A stretch of 64,000 bases of DNA. It comes from Centroberyx gerrardi (lineage: Eukaryota > Chordata > Actinopteri > Beryciformes > Berycidae). The first letter of the stretch is position 1, and each line of letters begins with the position of its first letter. The stretch spans positions 17,236,185 to 17,300,184 of the forward strand of contig NC_136004.1 in NCBI RefSeq assembly GCF_048128805.1, written 5' to 3'. Shown here piece after piece: positions 25,835 to 37,510 of the stretch. A model generated the notes under the pieces. The model saw only the letters and a program-made list of their open reading frames with translations, was not told the DNA's origin and did no database searches. A program made the translations under genes and the position numbers.

Positions 25835-25990
25835 GGGTGGGATGGTGGCTCTGTGGTTAGTAGGCTAGGCTACTGTCTGTCACCACACAGCAAGGAGTTT
25901 GCATCTTCACGTGTTCATGTGGGTTTCCTCTGGTTTCCTCAGACGCTCCAAAGACATTCAAGTCAGGCTCCAGCTCCCCACGACTCTGAA
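25835..25990 (+). repeat. Teleost interspersed repeat with tRNA-like head
   Basis: Ordered blocks: ggtggctctgtggttagtag, caccacacagcaaggag, gagtttgcat, gtgggtttcctctggtttcc, ctccaaagacat, and ctccagctccccacgactct. This matches the well-known teleost repeat that runs from a 'gtggctcagtggtta' head to a 'gctccagccccccacgaccc' tail, with internal deletions. Confidence 0.7.
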
Positions 25991-27192
25991 AAGTTTTTAG
26001 CGGATTTATCAGAGAAAATATTTAGCAGCACTGTTATTTACAAACTTTGTGCTTTTATTTAGAAGGCGAAATCTCTCAACCGGACGTCTTATTCCTTTTA
26101 TTCTCTGCTAGCTTGACGCAGTGCAAATTTTTAGGGGTATCCTGCCGGCCGATTTTCCGTGTTTCTGTGTTAGCATGATGAAATTCAGAGTGGTTTTGAT
26201 CGGTGGCGGCCGATATTCAGCTCTGCAAAGACATCTGCAAAATGGGCGTTCCGGTAGTGAATATGGCCCATAAGTTTAGGGCATATAAACTTTAGAGGAC
26301 AAAAGTACAAACCTTTCAAATGTTTTTTTAATTGCCCCTTGTCCCTCTAGTCTTTTGCGCTCTGTTTCCAACATGTTTGCTATCTCTGGAAACGGCACTT
26401 GGGCGCCCAAAGCAAACAGAGCAAAGGTGACTCTCTTCTCTGCTCCCTGGCCAGTAGCCTACCAGCCACTGCTGAATCTGTTAAATGTCTAAAATTTGAT
26501 TTTGATTGACCTTGAACTGCCCCATACAGGTGTTACTGATGTCAAAAAAAAAACCTACGCACAAAAATATCAGGTTATGTTACAGTGGACACTGAGCTTG
26601 TCTGAAGTTCACAGATGAAGTTAGGTCATCTGACTGCACAGTAATCCTATCAGATCACTGCTCTCATTCTTAGAAATGAATAGCCTACAACCTTGATTGA
26701 GGCCTACAGCCTTAACACTTTCAACTGACAAATATAAAACGTGATTATTAACCATAAGTGTAATTTGGGCTCACTATGCAGCATAGTCTATCATCAGCAA
26801 TAGCCTATATCAAACCAGTCATTTTCACAAATGGATGGTTCAGACTGTAAATGTGTGACTCTGCATTTCAGGGTGACATTTGTAACGAAAGTTAATTGGG
26901 AATCGGGTCAATGAGGTTCACAATGAAAGATATGATAATGGATGGGCAGCAGAGTCTCAGGCACAATGTGAAATCCCTCGAAATACAGAAAATTTACAGA
27001 AAAAAAGGCAATTAGGAAAAACGGACTTGAGTTTAAACTGAAAGAGCACCTAAAAGTCATGCTAAAAGAGGAGACTGCATGTAATTGAAAAGGAGTGTCT
27101 CTACACTAATATCAAGTCAAGTCAGATTTATTTATAGAGAGTAACGGAACATGCACAGATAAAACAAGAGAAAAACACATCACAAAAGATGT

Positions 27193-27195
<3 letters not shown>

Positions 27196-27223
<28 letters not shown>

Positions 27224-27276
27224 ATCTGTGTGTGTGCGTTCGCGTGTGTGTATGTGTGTGTGTGTGTGTGTGTGTT
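27196..27276. repeat. (TG)n microsatellite
   Basis: About 80 bp of imperfect TG repeat with GGTG, TATC and CGTTCG interruptions; preceded at about 27113-27135 by the tcaagtcaagtcagatttat remnant of another fish repeat. Confidence 0.9.
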
Positions 27277-27828
27277 TTCCTGTGCTTCTATCTTTGTGAG
27301 AACATATTTGAGTTTTGAGTTTTTGTAAAATATTATAATAGACAAAACATGACAATGAATAACATGAATCAGGGAATTTGTAAGGTGGTTACATAAACAT
27401 TTCCAGTCATTGTCAATGCAGCTCCACGTTTTGGTACTCGACAACATTATAAGAGAAGTAGGTTTTAACTGAAATGGGTACATATTTACTCTGGTGTGAC
27501 TATGTATGACAGCTGGTAGGCTTTTGAATTGAATTAGTCAATACAAGCATGTCAAATGTAGTATTGCTTTTTTGGGTTATAGCTTTGGGGAGGACTTAAC
27601 ATGTGTAACAATGTGATTTGACTGTCTAAGAATAACATTTTAATGTTTTGGGTTTGATTAATTGATTGTGTTTTATAACCATATCTTACACTGTTGTAAG
27701 TTCCAAGACAACTGGCCACTGATGGCCAAATTCTTGTGACACTAGATCAGGGCTGGCACACTCAGGACTCCAGAGGTTACACAAAATTCATATATCTGCT
27801 TTAAGATGATTTTTCATCTAGGTTTCTA

Positions 27829-28130
27829 GTGTGTAGCGATGTGCAAGATGCTACACCACAGTGGTCATTGATTGAACTCAACAAGCACACGGACTTGTTA
27901 ACCAAATTGATCCACAGCTGTTGGCATTTGTGGAATTATGGCTTTCTCAGTGCAGCTCTGTATCTTTATCTGATTACATGTCCATGTGGGCTTGCTTATG
28001 TTGGCCAAACCAAGAGGGCCCTTAATGTGCATATCTCTGAGCACAGAACAGTTATTTGCACTGGAAGTATGGACTGTGCTAACATTATGCAGAAGCAAAT
28101 CATGGATCTTCATGAACACTTTTGGCAACT
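27829..28130 (+). pseudogene. Penelope-like GIY-YIG endonuclease fragment
   Basis: The first half of a 204-codon open frame contains YLITCPCGLAYVGQTKRAL followed by an ISEHR motif. This matches the GIY-YIG endonuclease core of Penelope-like elements (a Cys-Pro-Cys-Gly entry, Tyr-Val-Gly-x-Thr, then Arg and a His-rich helix). Neither the RT of a Penelope element nor its long terminal repeats are visible. The frame continues without a stop into an L1-type RT segment (next entry), so the open frame is a chimera. Confidence 0.65.
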
Positions 28131-28930
28131 CATATCACCACTATTTATAAGAATGGTAAGTGAAATACAGTCATCCACAAGTATACCACCACACATGAAT
28201 ACTGCTCTCATTTCGGTTCTGCTCAAACCCAAAAAGGACGCAACTCTCCCCTCTAGCTATAGACCCATAAGCCTAATTAATTGTGATTTAAAAATAATCA
28301 GTAAAGCATTAGCAATCAGAACTGAATCAGTCATGTCCCATCTTATCCACCCTGACCAAACAGGCTTTATAAAGGGCAGACACTCATCCAGCAACATGTG
28401 CCGTTTAAGACATAAACTTATACACCGTCATTGCATCACTTGAAAAGCATTTGAAAGAGTTTTGGAGAGTCAGTCATTCAGTGGATCAAAACTGTGCATT
28501 CACACTCTGCATCAGTTATCCCCAATGATTACATTTCACAAGGTTTTATGCTACAGCGGGGCACAAGACAAGGATGTCCACTCTCCCTATTATTACATTG
28601 ATTAATAGCTGCCGCTTGCAGCAGCTATTAATCAATGTAATCACAGGTATACAAACAGCAAATTCCACCCACAAGATCAATTTGTATGCAGATTATATTT
28701 TACTATATATATAAAACCCAATAAAATCCCTACCAGAAATCTTCAGTCTTGTCTCCAAATTCTCCCAAATTTAAGACTACTCAATAAACTGGGCCAAATC
28801 CACAGTGTCACTCTGTGGGACAGACTGGAATGCTGTGACCAAGACTCTCCCTTTTACCATAACATTTGGCAATATTAGATACCCCGGCATTGATATTTCC
28901 GCCAAGCTGCTGAGAGTTATTCCTTTCTGA
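28131..28930 (+). pseudogene. L1-type LINE reverse transcriptase fragment
   Basis: Begins in the same frame as the Penelope fragment. It shows the L1 RT phrases LISVLLKPKKD, YRPISLINCDLKIISKALA and HPDQTGFIKGR up to a stop at 28441-28443, then further RT pieces in shifted frames: the 'qrgtrqgcp' block near 28555, a degenerate catalytic YADD near 28685, and the 'WAKS..SLCGTDWN' region near 28790. A 21-bp perfect hairpin (28592-28641) interrupts it. Truncated at both ends and non-functional. Confidence 0.75.
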
Positions 28931-29753
28931 ATTTTCACAAGTAATCTAATCATATAAATGTAATATAAATGTAAACGTAATCTGATGACAAAAATGTTAT
29001 CTAAATGTAGAGAGCAGAAATCATTTTCTCATCTCAACAAAAAAAAACATTTTTTTTGTTAGAATTATTAAGAGCTGTTGTAAAACAACATATAAATGTC
29101 AATGTATAAATGTCAACACCATGCATTATTCGTATGCATACATTTATATACTATAGTTTTTGTAAATTTCTACCACATAATGGAGAATATAAAGTGCTTT
29201 AAAATAAAGTGCTTTCATTCAGAGCCTAACAGGTATTGAACCCTGAACCTTAAGGGTGATAATGCTTTGCTCTTGCCATCTAAGCCACACAGACTGACTA
29301 TGCATATCGCTGTTGTCATGTGAAAACCTCGTAACTCCAATTTTGGTTATTTTCATGTTTTAACATCACTTAACAGCACTACATGCACTTCTTTGGGTTG
29401 GATAAACTCAAAAATGCATGGCAGTCAAGCTAAAAACAAAGCTGCTTTCCTGAGTCGTTAAAAAGTTGACATTTTGGAGGTATGAGGTTTTCACCTGACA
29501 GCAGCGATATGTATTTTTAATTAAGCTACATTTTAATGAAGTTTTATCTATAATCAAAGAGAACATATTTTGGATTTGATGCTATAGACTCCAGCCCCCC
29601 CATGACCCTGAATAGAAATAAGTGGGTATGGACAATGAATTAATGAATTTATTTTGTGTAAGATTTCACTCTAGATGGAAAACCACTTTTATGCCATGTC
29701 AGGCCAGAGGGTTCAGAAACCAAAGCTGTGACTCACAAATCAAACCAGTTTTC

Positions 29754-29915
29754 AACCATGTCCCCAGGGGCCCGAGTGTATGCATGTTTTCATTCCAACC
29801 ACAGACTGCATCAGGTGATTTCACAGACTAGTTCCTCCGCTCTGGTTGAAGATGTGCTAATCACTGACATCACCTTGGTAGGAATGAAAACCTGCGTACA
29901 GTCTGCCTACAGTCA
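29754..29915. repeat. Palindromic interspersed repeat, copy 2
   Basis: Shares 'catgttttcattccaaccac' and 'caggtgatttcacagactag' with 1968-2145 and ends with ggaatgaaaacctgcgtaca, the inverted counterpart of its start. Preceded at 29588-29625 by a tail piece of the 25.8-kb repeat family. Confidence 0.55.
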
Positions 29916-30109
29916 CATTATATTATTCTCCTTCACATCTTTCCTTGACCTCATGACGTTTTCCAACGAGGTCAAGGAAAAGTGGTTAGGAATAGGAGTT
30001 AGGACGTATTTTTTTGACTATTCGACCGCAGCCCATATGTGTATGTACCTAGAGAGCGACATATTGCACCATTTAGTGGGGATATTGATAAAGATGGAAG
30101 GTCGGTAGA

Positions 30110-32652
30110 TGAATTCAAGAGGTAGAACGAGTTCTGTCTGCCAGAAACCAGTCCCCAGCTAAACAGTTTGATTTTGTGATGTCACTCTTGAGAGGTTCAG
30201 CTTTAGAGAAGGTGCGTTTACGCAAAGATGAGGAAACTGACCAGATAAGTGACTTGTTTTGCTATCTCAGGGAAGCTTTTGGAGATAAACGCAGTGCCTC
30301 TCAGCTGCTACAGAACTTCTATAGCTGTAGACAAAAAGAAGGAGAGGACATACGTGACTTTTCACATGCCTTATCACAAGCACTAAGCTCAGTATTGAAA
30401 CACCATCCCCGCTCGGTTGCTAATGAGAAAGTGGCATTAAGGGATCAGTTTGTAGAGGGGGTAGGAGATCTTTCATTGAGACGAGAGCTTCGTAAATATG
30501 TCAGAGCTCACCCTGAGTCATCTTTGATAGATGTACGTGAAGAAGCCTACTTGTGGGTTTCAGCAGAGCCAGAAAAAAGTGTAAAGAGTAAAGTGAAAGC
30601 CTGTAGCCATATGGCGACAGATGCACAGTGTACAGCTGTTACTGCTGATGAGAAACAAGTGTATCTTGAGGATGTCATGAAGGTTCTTGCAGAGCAAGGG
30701 AAAGTTAGCACTACTAGCAAACCAAGTGAGAAGTCTGTTTCACTTGATGTTATGATAGTTCTTGCAGAACAAGGGAAAGTAATCACTGAGCTGACTAAGG
30801 CAGTTAAGGATTTGACTACTCAGAACCAAAGCCCTAGCACTACAGCAGTTAGTAAGCCAAAAACTCTGCCAAAGTTCACAGCTGACGGTAAACCAATATG
30901 CTTTAGGTGTCAGACTGAAGGACATGTTGCTAAGCAATGCCCACAGAAGAGGCGTAGGGATGCTGAAAGCTCTCCTGTTTCAAGTCAGCAGGGAAACGGG
31001 AGCCCCTGGTTGCAGTGTCGGGCAATGCAGGGGCAGATGTTAGACTCCTCCAACCCTGAACTTACGCGAGAGCAAGTGATTGAGCGTGCCATAGGCCAAT
31101 GTCCAGTAGTCAACCTTAAGCTAAACAGTGCACCAGCTTGCTGTTTGCTGGATACCGGTAGTCAAGTTAATACCATCACAGATGAGTTTTTCCGAAAGCA
31201 TTTGTTTGGTGATGATTAAGCCATGCTTGCTACTTCTAGTTGGCTCAAGATTACAGCGGCAAATGGCCTTGAAATCCCCTATCAAGGTTATGTGGAACTG
31301 GAAGTTGAGACCATGGACTTGAAAATCCCAAACTGTGGATTCTTGGTTCTAAAAGACTCTGATAGTTCAGCCATAGCAGAACACTGCATCATTGGTATGA
31401 ATGTCATACACAGGTGGAAGTTCAGGAACACATCTCAAAGCTTTTGAAAAAAGGCGTAATCCAGGAAAGAGACAGTTCATATGCATCTCCTGTGGTTTTA
31501 GTCCGTAAGAGCGATGGCAGTATACGTCTATGTGTAGACTATCGCAAGCTGAACCTGAAAACAAAGAAAGATGCGTTTCCCCTACCTCGCATCGACGAGA
31601 GTTTTGACACTCTGAAAGGTGCCAGATACTTTTCCACCATCGATCTTGCTAGTGGGGAAAATGTAATTTCCTTCAGAAAGAAGTCAAGTTTCTAGGTCAC
31701 CAGATCTCCGCAGATGGTATTGCGACAGATCCCTCAAAGGTGGCAGCTGTTAAGGAATGGCCTGTGCCGTCCACAGTGAAAGAGCTACACAGTCCTTCCT
31801 CAGCCTGTGTAGTTACTATAGACGATACGTTGAAGGGTTCTCAAAGATTGCTGCTCCATTGCATGATGTGGCGAATCAGTGTCATGGTGCCTGCAGTTCA
31901 GCTAAGGCCAGCCAAAGGCTCAGTGCATCGTGGGACACAGAGTGTCAACAGGCCTTTGACATGTTAAAGGAAAGACTCATTACTGCACCAGTTTTAGGGT
32001 TTGCAGATTTCACGCGCCCTTTCATTTTAGAAACTGATGCAAGTGGTCAGGGTCTAGGAGCTATCCTATATCAGCAGCAGGGTGAGAAGAAAAGGGTGAT
32101 TGCGTACGCAAGCAGACGACTAAGAAATGCAGAGAGAAATGATAAAAACTATAGCAGCATGAAGTTGGAGCTGTTCGCACTCAAATGGGCCAAAGTAGAG
32201 AAATTTCAGGGTTACTTGCTGGGCTCAAAGTTCACGGTCATAACTGACAATAACCCCCTGTGTCATCTCAAAAGTGCAAAACTTGGAGCCATTGAGCAAA
32301 GGTGGGTGGCACAGTTAGCACTTTTGATTTTGATGTACAGTATCGTCCAGGACGATGCAACCTAGCAGCAGATGCTCTCTCACGACACCCTTTAGCAGGG
32401 GAGCCGGGAGCTGACAGAGATGACTGTTGGATTTGATATATTAGCACAGATATTTTAGAGAATTTACAGGGCAGTGTGGTGAATATGTTTTTGTGTTCTT
32501 CCGTTTATAGAGGTGCCACTGCCATATTTGTGCCACATTTGTGTTTGTTTTTGTTTATTATTTTTTGCTAACAGAAAAGGAAATAAAGTCCCCACAAAAT
32601 AGCATTTGAAGTTGTGTGTTCAATTTGTCCCGGCTTCACGTTATTTGTTACA
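30110..32652 (+). mobile_element. Ty3/Gypsy-type LTR retrotransposon, 5'-truncated and internally deleted
   Basis: A 347-codon gag-protease frame (30176-31219) has a capsid-like helical region, a CCHC zinc knuckle (CxxCxxxxHxxxxC, 30899-30940) and an aspartic protease LLDTGS core (31144-31161). After one stop at 31217 the protease continues. An RT start (VDYRKLN, about 31536) ends at DLASG (about 31655). The central RT, including the catalytic YxDD block, is deleted, and a new frame resumes in the RT thumb/connection and runs through RNase H (ETDASG, about 32030) to about 32400. No integrase or envelope is present. It ends in an LTR-like segment; no 5' LTR was found. Clearly defective. Confidence 0.82.
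32475..32652 (+). repeat. Putative 3' LTR of the Gypsy-type element
   Basis: Follows the RNase H region. It begins tgtggtgaat, ends tttgttaca (TG...CA), and contains an aataaa near 32582. No second copy in the window confirms it, and the boundaries are inferred from the TG/CA rule. Confidence 0.4.
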
Positions 32653-33389
32653 GGGGCGGACTTGGTGTTTTTGGGGCTGAAGGCAAGCATGGGGCCCCCT
32701 GAATCCCAACCCTCACCCTTTTCAATACATCCTTTCTATACATTACTTTCAAGTTGGGGCTGAGCAAAATATCGGCATGCATGGGCTGGCTGACCAGCAC
32801 TGGAGCTGATCTCTGCTGACTGAGAAAACAACGATACTCACATGGTGTCACTCACCTTGTTCTGATGCTGGTCACCATTCTCCTCATCTTCAACATCATG
32901 ATCTCTTTTTAATATTTACTTAATTGGCTCTGAGTATCAGTTGGCATGGCAGCACACTCACTGTCAAAAATTTGACCATACGGCCTTGGTGTGGTACATT
33001 CCAAAAATAATAATATGGCAGTTATATCACACTTGATACCATCTTTTTAAAGAAGAATTTGAAAATGTAAATGACAGTTGTCAGGGCATAAAACCAATGA
33101 TCTGTTGATCTTTACAAATAAAGTTTAAATCGAAAATCGAATCGAATCGTGACCTTAAAATCAAAAGTCAAATCGAATCGTGGATTTGGAGAATCGTGAC
33201 ACCCCTAGTGTTTTAGGATGAATTTATCAAAAGTTATAGATTAAAATTTCAGGATTCCCTTGGGAAAATTGGGTCTTGGCAGCAGCAAATACCAAATGTA
33301 GTTATGATTTGTTGAGGAAGTAGCAGAATACCAATAACTGATACTCAAAAAATACTTCAACAAAACCCTCTCTATGTGTAGATACAACA

Positions 33390-33858
33390 TTAAAGTCGAG
33401 ATGAAACGGCATTTCGAGAGTATCTAACTTCCGTATCGTGACGTATTTCCGAGTGAAACAGGAAAGACAGGCGGGACATAACGTTGGGAGGAATTTGATT
33501 TGAACGTTGAAAAGTGGGTGTGTCATAACACCCGAAGACACACCGAAGTACCATGCTGTTGCTAGCTAGCTAACTACTGAATCTTAGCCTCTTAGCTCTG
33601 TGCGCTAAAAGTTGAAGATTGATTGATGGGTGGATGTCATGATATTATTGGTTGAAATTAGTTACGGGCATGCTTACGTAAGCACAGGGCATATTTTGTT
33701 TTACAGGAAGAAAACATGATTGAATTTTGATATAAGAATACAATGAAATTGATTTTTGGTATTTTTTTTGGCATATATTGTTAAATAGGTGCACAGTATG
33801 ACCGGGGATGTGATCTAAAAGGGTTAAAAAGGCATTTTTCATTTCATCTCGTCTTTAA
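33390..33858. mobile_element. piggyBac-like MITE (TTAA target)
   Basis: The left end is TTAAAGTCGAGATGAAA and the right end, reverse complemented, is TTAAAGACGAGATGAAA: 17-bp inverted termini with one mismatch, each starting with TTAA. The 469-bp interior has no coding potential. TTAA duplication plus short TIRs is the hallmark of piggyBac-mobilised non-autonomous elements. Confidence 0.7.
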
Positions 33859-35100
33859 AAGGAAAATATAATAAAAAGGATCACAGTATGCGTTGCCGGG
33901 CTTCAGTCCTCAGACATGGTTACAGTTTTAATGCCAATATTCACTTCAGTTTTACAACTTCTACTGCAGGCCAATGGATATTTGTGCTAAGATATTTTTT
34001 GGGAAGTCAAAAGCAGCTTTATTCTCAGGAACCCATCATCAGCTGTGTTTATCAGTGCTGAAACGTGTGTCTTGGCTGTGTAAGACATAGATAGGCCTGT
34101 TCATCAGTGTTTTTTTAAGCCAAAGTAAGAGTGTCAGGGCCGTATTTACTAAGAGGCCCGCTACTTAGGCTATACCATGCGCAAAAATGTAACGGCTCAG
34201 CTTTCTCCACCTGCTTTATTAAGAACACATGCAAATCAATCAGTTGGAATTTTCCAATTAGAATACCTGAGGTGCAAGAAGTAGGTGAGTGCGCATGTCC
34301 AGTTGTAACATGCATGGCAAGCCGTTCTAATACTGAGCAGGGGAGACAGCGGATTCCCAGGCTGAGCCAGAGGCCAGGAGATGAAGGGCTGCCAAGTTTT
34401 GTCAGTGCGGATATGGCATGACTCTCTTGGTCTGAGGTTCCACTTCGTCTTTATTTCATCAAGTAGTGATCAAATAATATCATTATTATTAATAACCATA
34501 ATAAATATGACTTGCCAAACTATAATTTATTTTAATATCATCCTCTGACAAGAGTAATTCTCAGATTGAACACCCTCTCTCTTATTTGTCGTCCTCTCTG
34601 TTGTGAAAAGTTTGGAGCTGTTTCCTCTGGGTGTGAAACTGTGTGCGCAGTTAATGCGCGTTTTGGTTTAGTGAATCAATGGGAGTGAACCATTTCAATA
34701 ATCTCCTCCTCCAGTTTTGAGCCCTACCATTGCCACTCTTCAATTGGGTCAAACGCTCTAGAAGTCTTGTGTCAGGTGTCTACCCAATTTCCACACATAT
34801 AATTGCTTAATAGATCAGAATCGGCACTGTTTACGCAAACACGTGGTAAATACGACCTGCAGTTTTCCACACTTGATATAAAATGTATTTGAATGTTTTG
34901 TGAGAGAGTGAAACAAGCCACTATGAAGAAAAGCTGTTCACCCAAACCGAAAACCAATAAAAATGACAATTAAAACAAAATTATATATATGTTTGAATTA
35001 CTTTTATTAGTTTATTAGTTTAGTTTTAGTATTATTAGTTTAGTAATAGGCTAGTTTTATTATTATCATATTATTAGTTTAGTAATAGGCTAGTTTTAGC

Positions 35101-35128
35101 CTATTTATTTATTTATTTATTTATTTGT
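35101..35128. repeat. (TTTA)n microsatellite
   Basis: Seven TTTA units, preceded by a twice-repeated 'tttattattatcatattatt/aataggctagttt' AT-rich block. Confidence 0.85.
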
Positions 35129-35404
35129 CTGCTTGTGTATTTGTTTATCTGTCTGTCTGTGTGTTTTTTGTTGGGTATTTTAAGCAGACCTGCAGTCAGC
35201 TGTACCACAGTGCGTTGACCAACCCATTTCTGTCATAACTTCAGAGATTAGAAAGAAGCTGCAGCGGATGGTTTTATAACAGCTGGCCAATACAGCAGCA
35301 GTCACATACTCTGCAGACAGGACAAGCAAGACTGAGATTTGAGATCTTTGACTCTGAATGCGGATAACCTTGAATCATCTTCACTGCTGTCTAAAAGACT
35401 CACC

Positions 35405-35909
35405 ATGAGTGGAAGTAACTAATTATTTACTCAAGTTGATGTAATTGAGTAGTTTTTGTCTGTACTTGTACTTTTTGAGTATTTTTGAAGTCAGCAATTT
35501 TACTTGGTACGTTTTTGCTTAAGTATTGTACTTCACTACATTTTAAATCGCATCCATTACAGAGTAGGCCCACAGACTTTGTGGCTCTCAAAGCATCAGA
35601 AACTGGACAATCATAAATTGACAAATTGTGGAGCCATTCACAGTGAACGGCCAGTCAGCAGAGAATAGAAGAGTAATCTGGTTTTACTTTGTTTGTGCAC
35701 TTTATTTTGTAATTTCCAAATTTTCCAATTCAAGGAAATGAGTTTGAACTCTGTCCCCTTGTTCTTTTGCATAGATAAGAGCAGATGTAACAACGCTCTC
35801 TTTGCTTTTTCTCTGAGTTGGCCTACATTTTAAATGAGCTACCAGTACTTTTACTTCTACTTAAGTAAAATATCAGCAAAGTAACACTTTCTACTCTTTC
35901 CAACACTGA
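35405..35909. mobile_element. hAT-like MITE with 'GTGGAAAGTAAC'-type ends
   Basis: The left end has gagtggaagtaactaatta and tcaagttgatgtaattgagt; the right end has ctacttaagtaaaatatcag, then aagtaacactttctactctt and ccaacactg. These are the two inverted ends of a familiar teleost non-autonomous family. No clear 8-bp duplication was seen. Confidence 0.55.
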
Positions 35910-37415
35910 CAATGTGTTTTGTTGACAGCTAGCCACCACAGCGTGTTGGCACACTTTTATTTTTTATAGCCTAGGCTAGGCAAAGGGTAGCCTATAATTT
36001 AGTGGATGGATATCGCGTTGGTTCAAATCGTAGGCTACATCTTAGAACTATTCAAAATTAAGGCATTTCATGATACCTGGCAGATAAGGCAGATAAAACA
36101 TCAGACTTCCCCGTTCCATCGCAGTGTACCAGAGAAAAATGTCACAAAACAAAAGAGAGACACCGAGTTACAGAGAAGTTAACACCCACACCCACACACA
36201 CACACACACTAAAAACTTGCACATACAGGGTGAAGTCTGCAGTAACCTATTGGGACACTTTTTAGTTAATAAGATTGGACAACATTCAAAGAACTTTGTA
36301 TTAAATCAAATGATGAGTTGGAATGGTTGTAATGGGCCTTTTTTAATATTTCTGTTTTGGGAAAAACAAACAACAACAACAACATTGAAAAAAGTATCAT
36401 ATACCTAATTGTTTAGGCCTTGCAGCTGCTGAAGTATAAGGAGGTCCCCTCTCAATCTATTACATGGGCAAAACTTTGTACAAATCGTGTGTACAAATAC
36501 TTCAAATCTGTGGGCCTACGAGTAAAAATTGATTAATCTGATTACAGGTGCTACACTCAGTAAGATTATATGAAGTATATAACATGAAGAACCACAAACG
36601 ATTAATTGCCAAACAAAACGACACATTGTCTCTCCTCGTAATGAGGGCATTCAGCGGTTTGTTTAATGTCAGTTTCCAGTATTGTATCTTTAATTTCCTT
36701 GTGCATACCACTTTCTCTTCCATTCCTCCCTGCCTACTGCGGCTCCGTCAACGATCAATTAGGCATCAGCTATGTCTTACCGGAGCCAGGTCTGTTACCG
36801 CCATTTGTTCCGCATGCTGGTGACCTGGTGACGTCAGTGAATTAATTAGGCTGCGGGTTGAATCCTTTCTGGGAAACGGAGTTGTTGTGTTGTTTTTTGG
36901 GAAATGGGGCACTGTCTATCAAAAGTTATGGTAGACACTTTGAATAGCCAATTTTATTTCAAATGGGTGAAAAATATGAAACATCAATATAGATGAGACG
37001 CCAATATAGACTCAAGAGTAAACTGTGAAAATGAACATGGGGGTAATTCATAATCAGCTATTGAATGAGTGCCAAGTTTGAGTAACTAGACAGCAGCAGT
37101 GTTGAAAAGTGTTAATTTTTCAGTGACTTTACTATTATTAGGCTACTTTAATTATTTTGAGTTGACAAGTCATGAGTTTGGAATTATAAGGTTCTAGCTG
37201 ACTTTTTATATATTTATTTATTTATTTTTATCAAAATTGAGTTAGGCATATTAATAATCTTTGAATGTTACTTTATGCTTGTATATGCTTTTTTTAATTA
37301 TTATTATTTTTTTTTTACAAACTTTGGGGTTAAATATTTTTAAAAAGATATAAAGTACATAACAGCTTTGCCAGATGCCATGTCAAATCTTTGATGCTCA
37401 AAATGTCAGAACTGC

Positions 37416-37510
37416 ACTGGCAGGCCCAGCTTGGTAGCAAGCGGGAAGGAACAAACTGACTGAGATCAAGTTCGTTCCTTCCCGCTTGCTACCAAGCTGG
37501 GCCTGCCAGT
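37416..37510. repeat. 42-bp-arm inverted repeat (hairpin)
   Basis: Arms 37416-37457 and 37469-37510 are complementary with a single mismatch; the outer 37 bp are perfect. The loop is 11 nt. The arms are GC-rich (actggcaggcccagcttggt start) within AT-rich surroundings. No target duplication or coding content. See findings. Confidence 0.95.

Noticed and set aside
29940..29980. 13-bp inverted repeat with a 15-nt spacer
   Set aside because: Shorter arms and a longer loop than the other hairpins, and it resembles part of a dispersed repeat; not counted as a template-switch candidate.
33120..33215. Tandem-looking atcgaatcg repeats
   Set aside because: Degenerate fragment of a repeat type also seen near 6010 and 45600; too short and diverged to classify, and not a CRISPR-like array because there are no regular spacers.
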